Source: CBDDEH01 sp965226865
GTDB lineage: Bacteria; Chloroflexota; Dehalococcoidia; Lucifugimonadales; JAGWBF01
DNA: 46,133 nt
Reading direction: 5' to 3'
NCBI GenBank assembly: GCA_965226865.1
Contig: CBDDEH010000001.1
Location: forward strand, 1-46,133
Below the pieces are notes generated by a model. It did not search any database and was not told the origin of the DNA. It was given only the letters and a program-made list of their open reading frames with translations. Both the position numbers and the translations under genes were made by a program. Shown piece by piece: positions 34,086 to 42,271 of the stretch; the stretch's first letter is position 1; each line of letters starts with the position of its first letter.

Positions 34086-34706
34086 TTAGCCGGTTTGGTC
34101 GTGAGCCAGAGTAGTAAGTCCGTTCTTGAAGATCGTCCAGAGAGCAACGCTGTGTTGCGCAAGAGGATGAGCACGGTTGCTGAAAGACCACAGAGTAACA
34201 CTAGCCTGGATCATACCGAAGTACATTATCGCTGCCGCCCTAGTGTCCACGTCGTCGCTGATTTCGTCATTGCGGACGCCATTCTTCAGGATGGCTTCGA
34301 TCGATTCCAGATAGCGTTCTACCGTCTGCCTGGTCGTCTGTTTCACAAGTGTATCGGCGAAACGAAGCGCTTCGGCGATGATGACAAAAGCCACACCTTT
34401 TCGCCTTTCAGATGCGGAAAAGTGACGCAGCTCCAAATGCCTTAACTGGGCGAGGGCGCCCTCATGAGGCCTGGCCGAATCGCTGATGGCATCCAGGAGG
34501 GAACGCTCTATATCGTGTATGAGCGTGATCAGGATCTCGTCCTTGCTTTTGAAGTGCCGATAGATCGCGCCTTCTGATACTCCCACTTCCCTCGCCAGTT
34601 CCTGTATAGTGAAAGAGGCCATGCCTTGGGTGCCGACAATCTGTCGGGCCGTCTGGATGATCTGGTGCTTTCGGACCTCTGAATCTAGATGCAAAGTCGA
34701 CAACAC
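34086..34706 (-). CDS. TetR/AcrR-family regulator
   Basis: A 206-residue repressor with an N-terminal TetR helix-turn-helix (residues about 10-56: IIQTARQIVGTQGMASFTIQ, REVGVSEGAIYRHFKSKDEI) and a helical C-terminal ligand domain. The start is a GTG (34706) with AGGGG upstream. It is divergent from the asp23 operon, and the 143-base gap holds a strong promoter for that operon and two palindromes that look like TetR operators, so it probably represses the operon and perhaps itself. The inducer is unknown. Confidence 0.9.
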   Translation of the reverse strand: MLSTLHLDSEVRKHQIIQTARQIVGTQGMASFTIQELAREVGVSEGAIYRHFKSKDEILITLIHDIERSLLDAISDSARPHEGALAQLRHLELRHFSASERRKGVAFVIIAEALRFADTLVKQTTRQTVERYLESIEAILKNGVRNDEISDDVDTRAAAIMYFGMIQASVTLWSFSNRAHPLAQHSVALWTIFKNGLTTLAHDQTG

Positions 34707-34726
34707 TACACCCCTGTTCGGACGCG

Positions 34727-34750
34727 TTGTAAGTGAGCGTAAACTTACAA
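34727..34750. promoter_or_regulatory. Candidate TetR operator 1
   Basis: A perfect inverted repeat with 8-bp arms TTGTAAGT and ACTTACAA around an 8-base centre (GAGCGTAA). It lies 20 bases upstream of the TetR start on the shared gap and shares the half-site AGTGAGCG with the second candidate site. Confidence 0.6.
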
Positions 34751-34782
34751 GAGTGTAGCATAAATGCTTTCAGTGCGCAAGC

Positions 34783-34811
34783 TTGACACTGTGCGCACCC
34801 AATGCTATACT
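34783..34811 (+). promoter_or_regulatory. Near-consensus promoter of the asp23 operon
   Basis: TTGACA (34783-34788), 17 bases, TATACT (34806-34811): only one mismatch from the sigma70 consensus. The predicted transcript starts near 34818. A TGCGCA hexamer flanks the -35 box on both sides. Confidence 0.8.
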
Positions 34812-34813
34812 GA

Positions 34814-34827
34814 AGTAAGCGTTCACT
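34814..34827. promoter_or_regulatory. Candidate TetR operator 2
   Basis: The imperfect palindrome AGTAAGCGTTCACT starts 2 bases after the -10 box and covers the expected transcript start. Its reverse complement AGTGAACGCTTACT resembles the half-site in operator 1. Repressor binding here would block transcription of the asp23 genes. Confidence 0.5.
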
Positions 34828-34876
34828 CATTTGGTAATTATTTGGGCGAATGTTTAGTAGAGATGGGGAGTATGAG

Positions 34877-35590
34877 ATGAGGGAAATAACGGGACGCAAA
34901 GATAGCTTCCACTCCAGCCAACAAAGGGTTGGGTTTGAGGGGATAGGAATGCAACAGCCGAGAGCCGAACGCGGCGGGCGCTCCAAGAGAAAAGAGAACA
35001 ACCCAACGCAGGAGCGCGCCCGCATGGAGCAGGAGAATGTTGAACATTCGGCGGATGTCGCCGGCGAGTCGCCTGACGTAGTAGTGGAGGGGAAAGTCGC
35101 GCATTCAGCACAGGTGCCCAGCGCCGAGTCGCCGTCACTGGCGCCCGTCCCGAAGGGAAAGAGGATGGCCGTCCGTGAACTGGAAATGATGCGAAAAATG
35201 GAGGAGATCAACGCAATGGAAGAGATCCACGTGGGTGGAACCACCAACATAGAGGCCGAGGTCATAGGGTCTATCGCCGGTGTCGCTGCTCAATCGGTGG
35301 AGGGGGTAGCTTCCCTGGGTACCGCATCACTGCGTAGGACCATCAGAGAGAGGATGGGGTCAGCCGAACGGAAGGCGAGGGGTGTAGTAGTGGAGGTAGG
35401 AAGTAGGGAGGCCCTCCTGGATATTAACGTCAGGGTCATTTACGGCTATAGCATCCCTATCATCGTGGTGAAAGTTAGGGAAACTGTGGCCGACCGCCTG
35501 CTGAAGCTGTGCGGCCTCTTGGCCAAAGAAATCAACGTTAATGTCTCCGGCATCGAGTTCCCCGATCGGGCGGCGGGCCGGGTCCAGTAG
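34877..35590 (+). CDS. Asp23/alkaline shock protein with extended N-terminus
   Basis: The C-terminal 115 residues are an Asp23 (DUF322, Gls24) domain: EEIHVGGTTNIEAEVIGSIAG, VEGVASLGTASLRRTI, LLDINVRVIYGYSIPIIVVKV and CGLLAKEINVNVSGIEFP. Asp23 proteins form membrane-linked filaments beneath the cell envelope in Gram-positives (family knowledge). The first 120 residues are a polar, low-complexity region (GRSKRKENNPTQERAR, SAESPSLAPV) absent from the second copy. I chose ATG 34877 because GGGGAG lies 6 bases before it; ATG 34850 or 34949 are alternatives. The tail NVSGIEFPDRAAGRVQ matches the next gene's end, showing duplication. Confidence 0.87.
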   Translation: MREITGRKDSFHSSQQRVGFEGIGMQQPRAERGGRSKRKENNPTQERARMEQENVEHSADVAGESPDVVVEGKVAHSAQVPSAESPSLAPVPKGKRMAVRELEMMRKMEEINAMEEIHVGGTTNIEAEVIGSIAGVAAQSVEGVASLGTASLRRTIRERMGSAERKARGVVVEVGSREALLDINVRVIYGYSIPIIVVKVRETVADRLLKLCGLLAKEINVNVSGIEFPDRAAGRVQ

Positions 35591-35638
35591 GCTACGCGTA
35601 CGAAGATATAAGAGCATTGGTAAAGAAGGAGGTTCGAA

Positions 35639-36076
35639 ATGGTAGGAAACAGCAAGATTAAGGAGCAAGAGATGGTAACTCGGCTGGCGGAGTTGGAACA
35701 GATAGGTGAAATCGAAGTGGGAGGGGAAACGGAGATTAACGACGACGTAGTGGCTTCTATCTCGGGCGTCGCGGCCCGTGAGGTAGAAGGGGTGTCTTCC
35801 TTGGGCACAAGCTCCATCAGGAGGACTATCGCGGAGCGAGTGGGGGGCACTGACGAGCGGGCACGGGGTGTGGCGGTGGAGGCAGGTAGACGCGAGGCGA
35901 TCCTGGATATTGACCTCCGCGTGATTTACGGGTTCAGCATCCCGGAAACCGTGGTCAAGGTCCGCCATAACGTCGCCCACCGGTTACTGGAACTCTGTGG
36001 TCTGCTGGCCAAGGAGATCAACATAAACGTCGTGGGGATCGAGTTCCCGGAGAGAATGCCTGGGAGGGTTGAATAG
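35639..36076 (+). CDS. Asp23/alkaline shock protein
   Basis: A 145-residue Asp23-domain protein with the compact family length. Blocks: IGEIEVGGETEINDDVVASI, VEGVSSLGTSSIRRTI, AILDIDLRVIYGFSIPETVV and CGLLAKEININVVGIEFPER. About half of its residues match the C-terminal half of the upstream gene, so the two are tandem paralogues. A strong ribosome site (AAGGAGG) lies 8 bases before the ATG. A short GAAGC/GCTTC hairpin follows the stop (36076-36088) but lacks a real T-run. It probably helps anchor an envelope-stress complex with AmaP. Confidence 0.93.
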   Translation: MVGNSKIKEQEMVTRLAELEQIGEIEVGGETEINDDVVASISGVAAREVEGVSSLGTSSIRRTIAERVGGTDERARGVAVEAGRREAILDIDLRVIYGFSIPETVVKVRHNVAHRLLELCGLLAKEININVVGIEFPERMPGRVE

Positions 36077-36171
36077 AAGCCCGGCTTCTTTCAGCCTCTA
36101 ATGACTGAACAGACAATAACCCACGAATACCCCATGGGTGATTCGCTCCTCATGGGGGCAACGGTGAAAGC

Positions 36172-36795
36172 ATGAACGGGTGGAACCGCATATTTGTCTC
36201 TCTGGTGGGCGTCTTCCTGGTGGTCGGGGCGGTAGTAACGTTGCTGGTAGCGACGGAAGCTGTCGACCCCGATTTTCTGCCGGGCGGGACCGCGCTGGAC
36301 CCCTCGGACTCATGGTTCTACTCGGAACTCAAAGGCCTTGCCGACCTGGAAGGGTCTGATGAGATCATTACAATCGTCGTCCCTATACTGGTCGGGCTCT
36401 TCATGTTGGCGCTCATTTACTTCGAGTTGGGCCAGGTCGTTGGTAGTCGAGACACCTTGCTGCCTGTTAGCTCAACCGACGATGGCATGCTGACGATCTT
36501 GTCCAGCAGCGTCCGGGTCCTGGCGGAGAAGACCGGGATAACCAACCGGCATGTAACTTCCCTCAATTGTGCGATTGGAGTTATCAGAAGGCCCACCACC
36601 GGCGAACCGGCCAGTGTTACCATTGCTTGTTACCCTCGAGTCGATTTGGGCTGCGACGTTCAAGAGGTCAGGGACGATCTCCAGGGCCGGATCAAGGACA
36701 CGGTGCAACGGTTGACTGGCTTGTCGGTCCTCCGGGTCGATGTCATGAGGATTAGGTATGATAAAGGTGAAGCTAAGCGGCTCTTAGGATCGTAA
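36172..36795 (+). CDS. amaP: AmaP-like membrane anchor for Asp23
   Basis: A 207-residue protein with two membrane helices (about 7-27 and 66-85) and a soluble C-terminal domain resembling Asp23 itself (SSSVRVLAEKTGITNRHVTS, then VTIACYPRVDLGCDVQEVRDD and LTGLSVLRVDVMRIRYD). This is the layout of AmaP, the protein that tethers Asp23 to the membrane in Gram-positives. A 40-residue loop with FLPGGTALDPSDSWFY separates the helices. It follows two Asp23 genes and precedes a DUF2273 gene, the same order as in Firmicute operons. Confidence 0.87.
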   Translation: MNGWNRIFVSLVGVFLVVGAVVTLLVATEAVDPDFLPGGTALDPSDSWFYSELKGLADLEGSDEIITIVVPILVGLFMLALIYFELGQVVGSRDTLLPVSSTDDGMLTILSSSVRVLAEKTGITNRHVTSLNCAIGVIRRPTTGEPASVTIACYPRVDLGCDVQEVRDDLQGRIKDTVQRLTGLSVLRVDVMRIRYDKGEAKRLLGS

Positions 36796-36803
36796 AAAAA
36801 ACA

Positions 36804-37010
36804 GTGTACAACGCCAAGATTCTAGGTACCTCTGTTGGCCTGATCATAGGGATAGTCCTCGTATGGCTGGGTCCGTTGGAGGCCTTCATCGTCGGCCTAT
36901 TCGCCCTCGGCGGTTGGCTGGTCGGCAAGTACTTGAGTGGCGAGATACCCGCTATAGACATCGTCCTGGAAAATCTGATCACCAGGTGGACCCGCCGGCC
37001 ACGTCAGTAG
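36804..37010 (+). CDS. DUF2273 small membrane protein
   Basis: A 68-residue protein with two membrane helices (about 7-26, LGTSVGLIIGIVLVWLG, and 28-46, AFIVGLFALGGWLVGKYLSG) and a basic C-terminus (ITRWTRRPRQ). It is the small companion that sits in Asp23/AmaP operons. The GTG start lies 8 bases after the amaP stop, so translation is coupled. The basic tail faces the cytoplasm and may contact Asp23 or lipid headgroups. Confidence 0.85.
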   Translation: MYNAKILGTSVGLIIGIVLVWLGPLEAFIVGLFALGGWLVGKYLSGEIPAIDIVLENLITRWTRRPRQ

Positions 37011-37027
37011 TTCCCCTCACCCGCGCG

Positions 37028-37057
37028 TTGACAACCACACCTCTGGTCAGCTATATT
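37028..37057 (+). promoter_or_regulatory. Promoter for the DUF35-thiolase operon
   Basis: TTGACA (37028-37033), 18 bases, TATATT (37052-37057), then about 110 bases to the DUF35 gene start. It lies right after the DUF2273 gene and so separates the alkaline-shock operon from the thiolase operon. Confidence 0.7.
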
Positions 37058-37166
37058 TCCATTGCTTTTCCAGGTATCCAGTACGCCTCTTTGTAATCCC
37101 AAAGTAATCCCAAATTTTGACCCTAGGGCCTGGGCTTAACATCCCTCTGGCCGGTTGCAAGATCCA

Positions 37167-37598
37167 ATGACTGCTAAAGTACGGGTTTCGGTATCCCCTC
37201 CACGAATGAAGCTGCTCAACGATCAGGGCACCGAAGGAGTGCTCCTGGGTACCCGGTGTCGCCAGTGTGGTGAGCATTTCTTTGGTCCGGTAGTCTTCTG
37301 TCAGTCCTGTACTTCACGCGATCTAGAACCCGTGGAGTTGAGCAAACATGGGACCCTTTATAGTTACACTATCGTTCGGGTCCCTCCCGAAGGCTGGCCG
37401 GGTGGTGTTCCATATGCCCTGGGCCAGGTAGAACTTCCCGAGGGCCCCCATGTTCTATCGGAAGTGGTCGACTGCCCGTACGAGGAGTTGAATGTCGGGA
37501 TGAGGCTGGAGCTGACCTTTGCCGTGAGCGGTGAAGACCGAGACGGTAGGGAAGTCGTCGTGTATAAGTGGCGCCGACCGGTAGCAGGTCCAGGTTGA
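37167..37598 (+). CDS. DUF35 OB-fold protein with zinc ribbon, thiolase partner
   Basis: A 143-residue Zn-ribbon/OB-fold protein (DUF35). The ribbon is CRQCGEHFFGPVVFCQSC (two Cys pairs, about residues 33-50), followed by the OB part with SKHGTLYSYTIVRVPPEGW and ALGQVELPEG. ATG 37167 was chosen; an upstream TTG at 37155 gives the longer frame. DUF35 proteins work with SCP-x-type thiolases, acting as acyl-CoA-binding partners. It stops 9 bases before the thiolase ATG. Confidence 0.9.
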   Translation: MTAKVRVSVSPPRMKLLNDQGTEGVLLGTRCRQCGEHFFGPVVFCQSCTSRDLEPVELSKHGTLYSYTIVRVPPEGWPGGVPYALGQVELPEGPHVLSEVVDCPYEELNVGMRLELTFAVSGEDRDGREVVVYKWRRPVAGPG

Positions 37599-37607
37599 GG
37601 AGGCGAT

Positions 37608-38759
37608 ATGACCGCAAGCCAACGTAGGGAAGTAGTGGTCCTCGGTGTGGGACTTCATCCCTTTGGGAGATTTCCTGAGAAGGACCTGGCGCAGCTAGCC
37701 CGAGAGGCTGTAGTAGAGGCTCTGGACGACTCCGGAGCACGATGGAAGGATGTTCAAGTAGCGTACTTCGGCCACGTTTATTATCAAGGGATGTCGCAGG
37801 GCGAGGCTGCCTTGCGAGACCTCGGCCTAACTGGTATTCCCATCATCAACGTTGAAAACGCCTGCTCAAGCGGGTCGACCGCATTCTGGCAAGCCTATTG
37901 GGGAATAGCCTCAGGTATCTACGACATGGCGGTGGCCTTTGGGGCTGAGAAGGTGCCTCGGGGTCCGGTGACCGTCACAGCGGAAAACAGTCCAGACCGC
38001 CTGATAGGTGGCGACCACATGATGGCCGGATATGCGTTGCGTACGCGGCGGTATATGGAGGAGTACGGCGCACCCATCGAGGCTATCGCCCAGGTGGCTG
38101 TGAAGAACCACGACAACGCCGCGGGCAACCCCAATTCCCACTATAGGAAGACTTATACTCTAGCCGAGGTGCTGGAGTCCCGGCCGATCGCCGACCCGCT
38201 GACTCTGTACCAGTGCTGCCCAACCAGTGAGGGAGGGTCCGCGGCAGTACTGTGCGCCAAAGATGCGATTAAGTCCTTGGCGCCAAGCAATTCTCGCTAC
38301 GTGTCGATAGCCGCCGCCGAGCTGGCTTCGGGCGCCTACAGCGTAAAGGGCGCCGACCATCCTGCCTTGAACCCATATAAGGCGGAAGCGGCTGCGCAAC
38401 GTGCTTACGAGATGGCCGGTCTTGGACCGGAGGACATCGATATCGTGCAGGTACATGACGCGGCAACCATTGGAGAACTGCAACAGTTGGAGGCCATGAG
38501 CATCCTGCCAATAGGCGAGGCTTGGGTGGCGACTCGCGAGGGTAGGACCCAGATTCGAGGTGATATCCCTACAAACACCGACGGTGGGCTCCTCGGCATG
38601 GGCCATCCCTTCGGCGCCTCGGGGATCAGAATGATCCATGAAATAGTCACCCAACTCCGGGGAGAGGCCGGCGCCCGCCAGGTCCGAGACCCGAAGGTGG
38701 GGATGGCCCATTGCTCCGGCGCCGGCGATGTGACTACCTACCATATTCTACAAAAATAA
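37608..38759 (+). CDS. SCP-x-type thiolase
   Basis: A 383-residue thiolase-fold protein. The nucleophile Cys86 lies in NVENACSSGSTAF; the catalytic His blocks are VQVHDAAT (near 285), GHPFGASGIRM (near 328) and the second Cys in AHCSGAG near the C-terminus. It belongs to the SCP-x/lipid-transfer thiolase branch used in fatty acid, sterol or CoA-ester breakdown. The DUF35 gene just upstream is the normal partner of such thiolases, so they likely form a complex. The exact substrate is unknown. Terminator sequence is not obvious after the stop. Confidence 0.92.
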   Translation: MTASQRREVVVLGVGLHPFGRFPEKDLAQLAREAVVEALDDSGARWKDVQVAYFGHVYYQGMSQGEAALRDLGLTGIPIINVENACSSGSTAFWQAYWGIASGIYDMAVAFGAEKVPRGPVTVTAENSPDRLIGGDHMMAGYALRTRRYMEEYGAPIEAIAQVAVKNHDNAAGNPNSHYRKTYTLAEVLESRPIADPLTLYQCCPTSEGGSAAVLCAKDAIKSLAPSNSRYVSIAAAELASGAYSVKGADHPALNPYKAEAAAQRAYEMAGLGPEDIDIVQVHDAATIGELQQLEAMSILPIGEAWVATREGRTQIRGDIPTNTDGGLLGMGHPFGASGIRMIHEIVTQLRGEAGARQVRDPKVGMAHCSGAGDVTTYHILQK

Positions 38760-38853
38760 GCTTATACAACACGCCTGGCTGAGTTGAGATGAAAATTCTG
38801 AGGAGCGGTGGACACTCGGGTTTTCAAGAATCTAGCCGAATCGGGAGGGGCCA

Positions 38854-39162
38854 ATGTACGTGAGAATGGTCTGGGGAAGGCTTAGGCGTGGGAGATGGGA
38901 CGAATACGAGCGGCATTACAACGACAACATTCTAGGATCGGCAAGCGAACCTATCGAGGGATTCCTTGGGCGTCAGCTCCTGCGCAGCTCGGAAAACTTG
39001 GACGAGGGCATATCCATGTCTATGTGGGACTCTCTCGATGCCATGCGGAACTACGAGACCAGTCTTGACAGGCAGGGGTCCGTCAATGCCACGGAACACC
39101 TCTACACGGGTGACTACTGGGTCAAGAAGTTTGAGGTAAGGGCTTCTAATTTGGACTCCTGA
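38854..39162 (+). CDS. ABM-like dimeric ferredoxin-fold protein
   Basis: A 102-residue protein with the small dimeric alpha/beta-barrel pattern: MYVRMVWGRLRRGRWDEYER at the start, a middle GFLGRQLLRSSENLDEGISMSMWDSL and a C-terminal YWVKKFEVRA strand. Such proteins act as monooxygenases or as non-catalytic binding partners. The GGGAGGGG ribosome site is 3 bases from the ATG. It is 94 bases behind the thiolase and may be in its operon. Function is not predictable from the sequence. Confidence 0.75.
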   Translation: MYVRMVWGRLRRGRWDEYERHYNDNILGSASEPIEGFLGRQLLRSSENLDEGISMSMWDSLDAMRNYETSLDRQGSVNATEHLYTGDYWVKKFEVRASNLDS

Positions 39163-39562
39163 TGCGTCAGACTCGTGGAGATGACGGTCCATTACTGGAA
39201 TGTATTCTGTAGGTATGAGTCCATTACCTGAAGCCTGGCAAACGTATTCGTGAAATTATTCTCAAACAGTGACGTATTGACACAATCGGGAACCTGTGGT
39301 AGTGTAACCGCCCACCCCAAAGGGCCTACCCAACGACCGGAGCCAGGGGGAAGCTGAGACGTACCGCGCGGCCTCGATCTCTCGAAGCCAAGGTGGGCAC
39401 GTAAGGTGGTCCCTAAAGGCTATAAGCCGATGGCAAACAGCCGGGAGGGTTCGGTCAATTGGGGTGGTTTTTTTATCGGACTCTGGGCATCCCCTGGATC
39501 GCGAATGGAAGGCGTGCTCAAGCAAAGAGATCATTGCGAATCACACAGGGATGGTTATTACA
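39163..39562. other. Intergenic region without a recognisable gene
   Basis: About 400 bases with no convincing coding frame. Short frames on both strands lack family motifs and overlap one another. Nothing else structured was seen before the cysteine-rich small ORF. Confidence 0.4.
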
Positions 39563-39757
39563 CTACTCCAACGAATCTTTGTGTGACACAGCGACCTCGT
39601 CGTCCATCCAGTCGTTCTCTTCGACATAGTTCTTGAAATCACGGACTTCGGCGCAATGCCAGCATGTTCCCTTGCTCACAAGGCCTTCTGCCGGCTCGAT
39701 CACCCAATAGTCGCGGCAGAAGGTTGATTCTCTCGTAAAAAGTCTGTGTAGGTCGAA
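39563..39757 (-). pseudogene. Small Cys-rich conserved ORF without a start codon
   Basis: An open frame of 64 codons on the minus strand ends at TAG (39565-39563) and opens after a TAA at 39758-39760, but contains no ATG, GTG or TTG before the conserved part. It reads CRDYWVIEPAEGLVSKG then TCWHCAEVRDFKNYVEEN and an acidic tail WMDDEVAVSHKDSLE. The CR.YW.IE and C..C...R.F.NY pattern is familiar to me from short Chloroflexota proteins thought to bind zinc (from memory). The start may have been lost to an upstream deletion or frameshift, or translation may begin at an unusual codon. Confidence 0.5.
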
Positions 39758-39768
39758 TTAGAACAAAC

Positions 39769-39786
39769 GTACCCACACCTGGGTAC
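39769..39786. repeat. Hairpin GTACCC/GGGTAC
   Basis: A perfect 6-bp inverted repeat with a 6-base loop in the gap before the transposon. No T-run follows it. A similar GGTACC occurs inside the transposon's ends, but I see no functional link. Confidence 0.3.
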
Positions 39787-39908
39787 AATATACAGTCTCT
39801 GTTCCGTACACTACCCCAACATACGGTAGCGCGCAGATGTGCTAAATCGCTGGAACTTCTTCAAACCGGGTTTTTACGAGGGAATCAAGGTTGCCTCGAA
39901 GTCCTTTT

Positions 39909-39954
39909 GGGGTTCCAGTGGAGAAATTAGCTCGCAATGAGTAGTTAGGGGCTT
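39909..39954 (+). repeat. Left terminal inverted repeat
   Basis: Outer block GGGGTTCCAGTGGAG (39909-39923) and inner block 39932-39954 (TCGCAAT ... TAGGGGCTT). It overlaps the -35 box of the transposase promoter (39953-39958), so the end sequence also serves transcription. Confidence 0.75.
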
Positions 39955-39981
39955 GACAATCTAGCTTCTATCAGGTACCAT
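39953..39981 (+). promoter_or_regulatory. Transposase promoter
   Basis: TTGACA (39953-39958), 17 bases, TACCAT (39976-39981). It lies 33 bases before the transposase ATG and partly inside the left terminal repeat, typical of an autonomous element. Confidence 0.55.
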
Positions 39982-40014
39982 TCTACCATAGTCATTTAGG
40001 TAGGAGCGGCTAGT

Positions 40015-40893
40015 ATGGACCTCATCACAGTATTCCAGCGATTCCCTGACCACGAGTCTTGCCTTGAGCATTTGGAGCAAGCGCGCTGGGGAGACCGACC
40101 AGCCTGCCCACTTTGTGGTTCTTTGAGCGTAGCGCGCAAGGCCGACTCCTTCCGGCAGGGCCGATGGAATTGTCACGATTGCAAGTCCAGCTTCAATGTG
40201 TTGTCTGGCACTATCTTCCAGAAGACCAAGCTCCCCTTGCAGGAGTGGTTTCTTGCTATCTCACTGGTGCTGAACGCCAAGAAGAGCATATCGTCTCACC
40301 AACTGGCCCGCGACCTTGACCTCAATCAGAAGTCCGCTTGGTTCATGGCTATGCGGATACGACGGGCGATGGTTAGTCAGGGTGAGTTGCTATCCGGCAT
40401 AGTGGAAGCAGACGAGACCTACATCGGAGGCCGACCACGAAAGCCCAACAAGCGCAAGGACGACGTGCATCATCCTCACGGGCGCGGCACTGAAAAACTC
40501 CCCATCGTTGGAGCGGTAGAGCGCGGAGGCAATGTTGTTGCACAGCCTTCATCCCAGATTACATCCCGCGATTTGAGCGTGTTCCTACAGAAGAATGTGG
40601 ACAGGGATGCATTGCTGGTCACCGACCAGTTTCGGGGTTACTGGGGAATGAGCAAGCGGATGCGACACACAACCATTGACCATTCTGTCCAGTATTCAGA
40701 GGGCTTGGTTCACACCAACACCATAGAAGGATTCTGGAGTCTTCTCAAGCGAGCTTGGTATGGCACACACCACCATTACACCAAGGGCTTTGCACTGGCC
40801 TACACGGTGGAGGCTTGCTTCAAGTACAACGCACGCAAGGCTTCCGACCCCTTCTCCGCTTTCATCCGGTCAGCTGTATCGGTAACGGCATGA
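40015..40893 (+). CDS. IS1595-family transposase (second type)
   Basis: A 292-residue transposase with an N-terminal zinc ribbon (Cys31, Cys34, Cys53, Cys56), a helical DNA-binding middle (SSHQLARDLDLNQKSAWFMA) and an ISXO2-type catalytic domain with Asp133 in VEADETYIGG, Asp204 in LLVTDQFRGY and Glu238 in HTNTIEGFWSLLK. It is clearly different from the transposase at 27906-28682, which is shorter. Its last codons overlap the methyltransferase start in ATGA, so the two are translated as a unit, a sign that the methyltransferase is cargo. The frame is intact. Confidence 0.93.
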   Translation: MDLITVFQRFPDHESCLEHLEQARWGDRPACPLCGSLSVARKADSFRQGRWNCHDCKSSFNVLSGTIFQKTKLPLQEWFLAISLVLNAKKSISSHQLARDLDLNQKSAWFMAMRIRRAMVSQGELLSGIVEADETYIGGRPRKPNKRKDDVHHPHGRGTEKLPIVGAVERGGNVVAQPSSQITSRDLSVFLQKNVDRDALLVTDQFRGYWGMSKRMRHTTIDHSVQYSEGLVHTNTIEGFWSLLKRAWYGTHHHYTKGFALAYTVEACFKYNARKASDPFSAFIRSAVSVTA

Positions 40894-41312
40894 ATCGGCT
40901 CTACTACGGGGATTGCCTCACCATTATGCAAGACTGGCCTTTGCACTCCGTTGATCTGATTTACCTTGACCCTCCCTTCAACTCTAATCACCAGTACAAC
41001 TCTATCTACAAGGATGAGACCGGAAGGCCATTGCCAGATCAAATTGAAGCGTTTTGCGATATGTGGGAACTGGATGACGAGCGCGAACGGGCTATACGCA
41101 CAATGCCAGTGCTAATGAGGGAAAGTGGACTTGACGATTCCGTAGCGGAGCTATGGAAACTCTGGATGCAAGCCCTGCGCGGGACGCAACCGCGCCTCTT
41201 GGCCTATCTGTCCTACATGGCGCAACGCCTTCTCATTATGAAGCGGATTCTCAAACCCAATGGAAGCATCTATTATCACTGTGACCCTACGGCCAGTCAC
41301 TATATCAAGGCT
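40890..41312 (+). pseudogene. DNA methyltransferase-nuclease, 5' part, split by IS21
   Basis: The first 141 codons of a beta-group DNA methyltransferase. The ATG overlaps the transposase stop. Motif IV DPPF (27-30) sits in VDLIYLDPPFNSNHQY. The end reads HCDPTASHYIKA, followed directly by the IS21 left end at 41313. The frame then runs on into the element to a stop at 41402. Joining 41312 to 43723 restores HYIKALMDAVFGHGNF with no base gained or lost except one target copy, giving a protein of about 547 residues. As it stands the gene cannot make the full enzyme. Confidence 0.9.
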
Positions 41313-41441
41313 TGTCAACGCCAACTTAATTCTGAGCATTTTCGCCAATCTAAAATTGACCCAATCACCGTTGATGGTTGTTTCGCTGTGATTGCTCTAT
41401 GATTGTGTCCGGGTAAATTGCTCAGGGAAAATGTCAGCAGC

Positions 41442-42271
41442 TTAGTGCTCCGCTATTCCGTCAGTGGTCGGGACTATGGGAGCTGTCTCTGGCCTTGAGG
41501 GAAGATACTGCTGGGAGGGGAACAGTCCCGCTTGCCGCTTCTCCCTGAGCCGGTAGCTTTCGCCCCGGATGTTGAGCACGTGGCTGTGATGCAGCAGCCG
41601 GTCCAGTACTGCCGAGGCGATGACGGTGTCCCCCAGGAGTTCTCCCCACTCGCCAAAGCCCTTGTTCGAGGTCAGGATGATACTTCCCCGTTCGTACCTG
41701 GCCGACACCAGGGTGAAAAAGGCGGTGGCCGACTCCCGGTCATAGGGCCAGATGCCGAACTCGTCCACCACCAGCACCTTGGGGCGAGGTAGATGCGCAT
41801 GCGGCGGTCCAGGTTGTGCTCGGCCCGGGCCTTCCTCAGGTCCTCCATCAGGTCGTAGGCGCGCACGAAGTAGGCCCCTTGTCCCCGCTCGATGGCCTTG
41901 AGAGCCAATGCCACGGCCAGGTGTGTCTTCCCCACGCCGGGCGGGCCCAGGAGCAGGATGTTGCTGGCTTCGGATACGAAGGCCAGGTTGGCCAGCTCCT
42001 TGACCTGGCGCTCGTCGATGGAGGGCTGGAAGCCAAAGTCAAACTGTTCCAGGGTGCGCTGGAAGGGCAGGTGCGCCAACTTGGTACGGGTGGTCAGGTA
42101 GCGTTCCCGGCGGGCAGCCACTTCCACGCCCAGTAGTTCAGCCAGCATCTCCGGATAGGTCAACTGCTTGTTGGCGGCGGCGTCCAGGGTGTTGTCCAAA
42201 GCCTCCACCGCCTGCTTAAGTCCCAGGGTCTCCAGGTGCTGGCGGGCCTGTTCCAGGGCAATCATCGTCAT
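41442..42271 (-). pseudogene. istB: IstB helper ATPase, frameshifted
   Basis: IstB is the AAA+ helper of IS21 transposition, acting with IstA. The frame from ATG 42271 (MTMIALEQARQHLETL) holds GPPGVGKTHLAVAL (Walker A) and the AYDLMEDLRKARAEH helix. Near 41781-41784 a base is missing in a G-run, so LVVDEFGIWPYDRESA (Walker B and following) falls in another frame that ends at 41442. Normal length is about 250-275 residues and would be met with the shift repaired. The start overlaps the istA stop (ATGA). Confidence 0.88.

Noticed and set aside
39262..39534. 90-residue ORF on the minus strand
   Set aside because: No conserved blocks, overlaps other short frames, and no ribosome site.
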